Shown in pieces: positions 8,237 through 8,628 of a DNA stretch of 8,628 nt. Location of the stretch: NCBI GenBank assembly GCA_947458775.1, contig CANGZX010000018.1, forward strand, positions 1 through 8,628. Reading direction: 5' to 3'. Made by a program: the position numbers and the translations under genes. A model generated the notes under the pieces. It was not told the DNA's origin. It ran no database searches and was given only the letters and a program-made list of their open reading frames with translations. Source of the stretch: Sphingobacteriaceae bacterium. GTDB lineage: Bacteria; Bacteroidota; Bacteroidia; Sphingobacteriales; Sphingobacteriaceae. Each line of letters starts with the position of its first letter. The stretch's first letter is position 1.

Positions 8237-8628
8237 GTGAAAAAGCAATTAAAAGTGGCGCTGGTTGGTAATCCCAACACCGGAAAGTCGACGCTTTTTA
8301 ATCTGTTAACTGGTTTAAATCAAAAAATTGGCAATTTCCCAGGCGTTACGGTTGATAAAAAAACCGGTACGTATAAACTCCCCACAGGCCAAGAAGCTCA
8401 ATTAATCGATTTGCCGGGAGCCTATAGCCTGTATCCTAAAAGTAAAGATGAAGGCTTGGTATTGGAGGTGTTGGCAAATACTGCTAACGAAATTCACCCC
8501 GATGTAGTGGTATTTATTGCCGATGCCACCAATCTAAAACGAAACCTTCTTTTATTTTCGCAAGTTGCCGATTTAAAACTGCCTACCATTATTGCCCTAA
8601 ACATGATGGATTTGGCCAAGCGGGGTGG
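8237..8628 (+). CDS. feoB: Ferrous iron transporter B (FeoB), N-terminal part, cut by window end
   Basis: FeoB is the inner-membrane Fe(II) transporter with an N-terminal GTPase domain. About 130 codons are visible and the frame is open at the window end. The G motifs are clear: G1 GNPNTGKST at residues 11-19; the switch I region with GNFPGVTV, which supplies the G2 threonine; G3 DLPG followed by AYSLYP; and G4 NMMD near the window edge. GNFPGVTVDKKTG is characteristic of FeoB rather than of other small GTPases. The G5 motif and the membrane domain lie outside the window. GTG at 8237 is the chosen start, placing six residues before the first beta strand, normal for the family; no ATG is available in frame upstream. 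It lies 9 nt after the feoA stop with no obvious ribosome site, so translation is probably coupled to feoA. Confidence 0.96.
   Translation, partial: MKKQLKVALVGNPNTGKSTLFNLLTGLNQKIGNFPGVTVDKKTGTYKLPTGQEAQLIDLPGAYSLYPKSKDEGLVLEVLANTANEIHPDVVVFIADATNLKRNLLLFSQVADLKLPTIIALNMMDLAKRG

Overview
The window looks like chromosomal core sequence from a low-to-medium-GC Bacteroidota bacterium, probably a Sphingobacteriales/Pedobacter-like or Flavobacteriia-like member. The grounds are a nearly full-length SprA (the giant outer-membrane translocon of the type IX secretion system, found only in this phylum), two promoters of the Bacteroidota type (TTTG/TTG, about 19-20 nt, then TAnnTTTG), and start codons without clear Shine-Dalgarno sequences. 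I cannot assign genus or species.

Layout: all genes are on the + strand and tightly packed. Positions 1-6996 are sprA, open from the first base, so its start and signal peptide lie just outside the window. A 64-nt gap carrying a good promoter leads into a compact cluster. This cluster is gcvH (7061-7441), a VanZ-like membrane protein gene overlapping it by one base (7441-7824), and, 2 nt further on, a 40-codon lipoprotein gene (7827-7949). After a 47-nt gap with a near-consensus promoter come feoA (7997-8227) and feoB (8237 to the window edge, truncated). No stretch longer than 300 bases lacks a gene. I see no RNA gene, mobile element, CRISPR array or convincing terminator.

How the genes work: SprA forms the outer-membrane channel through which type IX cargo proteins leave the periplasm. 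GcvH is the lipoyl-carrier protein of glycine cleavage. The VanZ-like and small lipoprotein genes have no assigned role here but are probably co-transcribed with gcvH. FeoA and FeoB make up the ferrous-iron uptake system of the inner membrane.

I do not see an obviously undescribed multi-gene system. The points most worth a second look are the tiny Cys-His-Cys lipoprotein, the near-leaderless feoAB promoter with an inverted repeat in its spacer, and the fact that feoA and feoB lie in the same frame, separated by a single stop codon.
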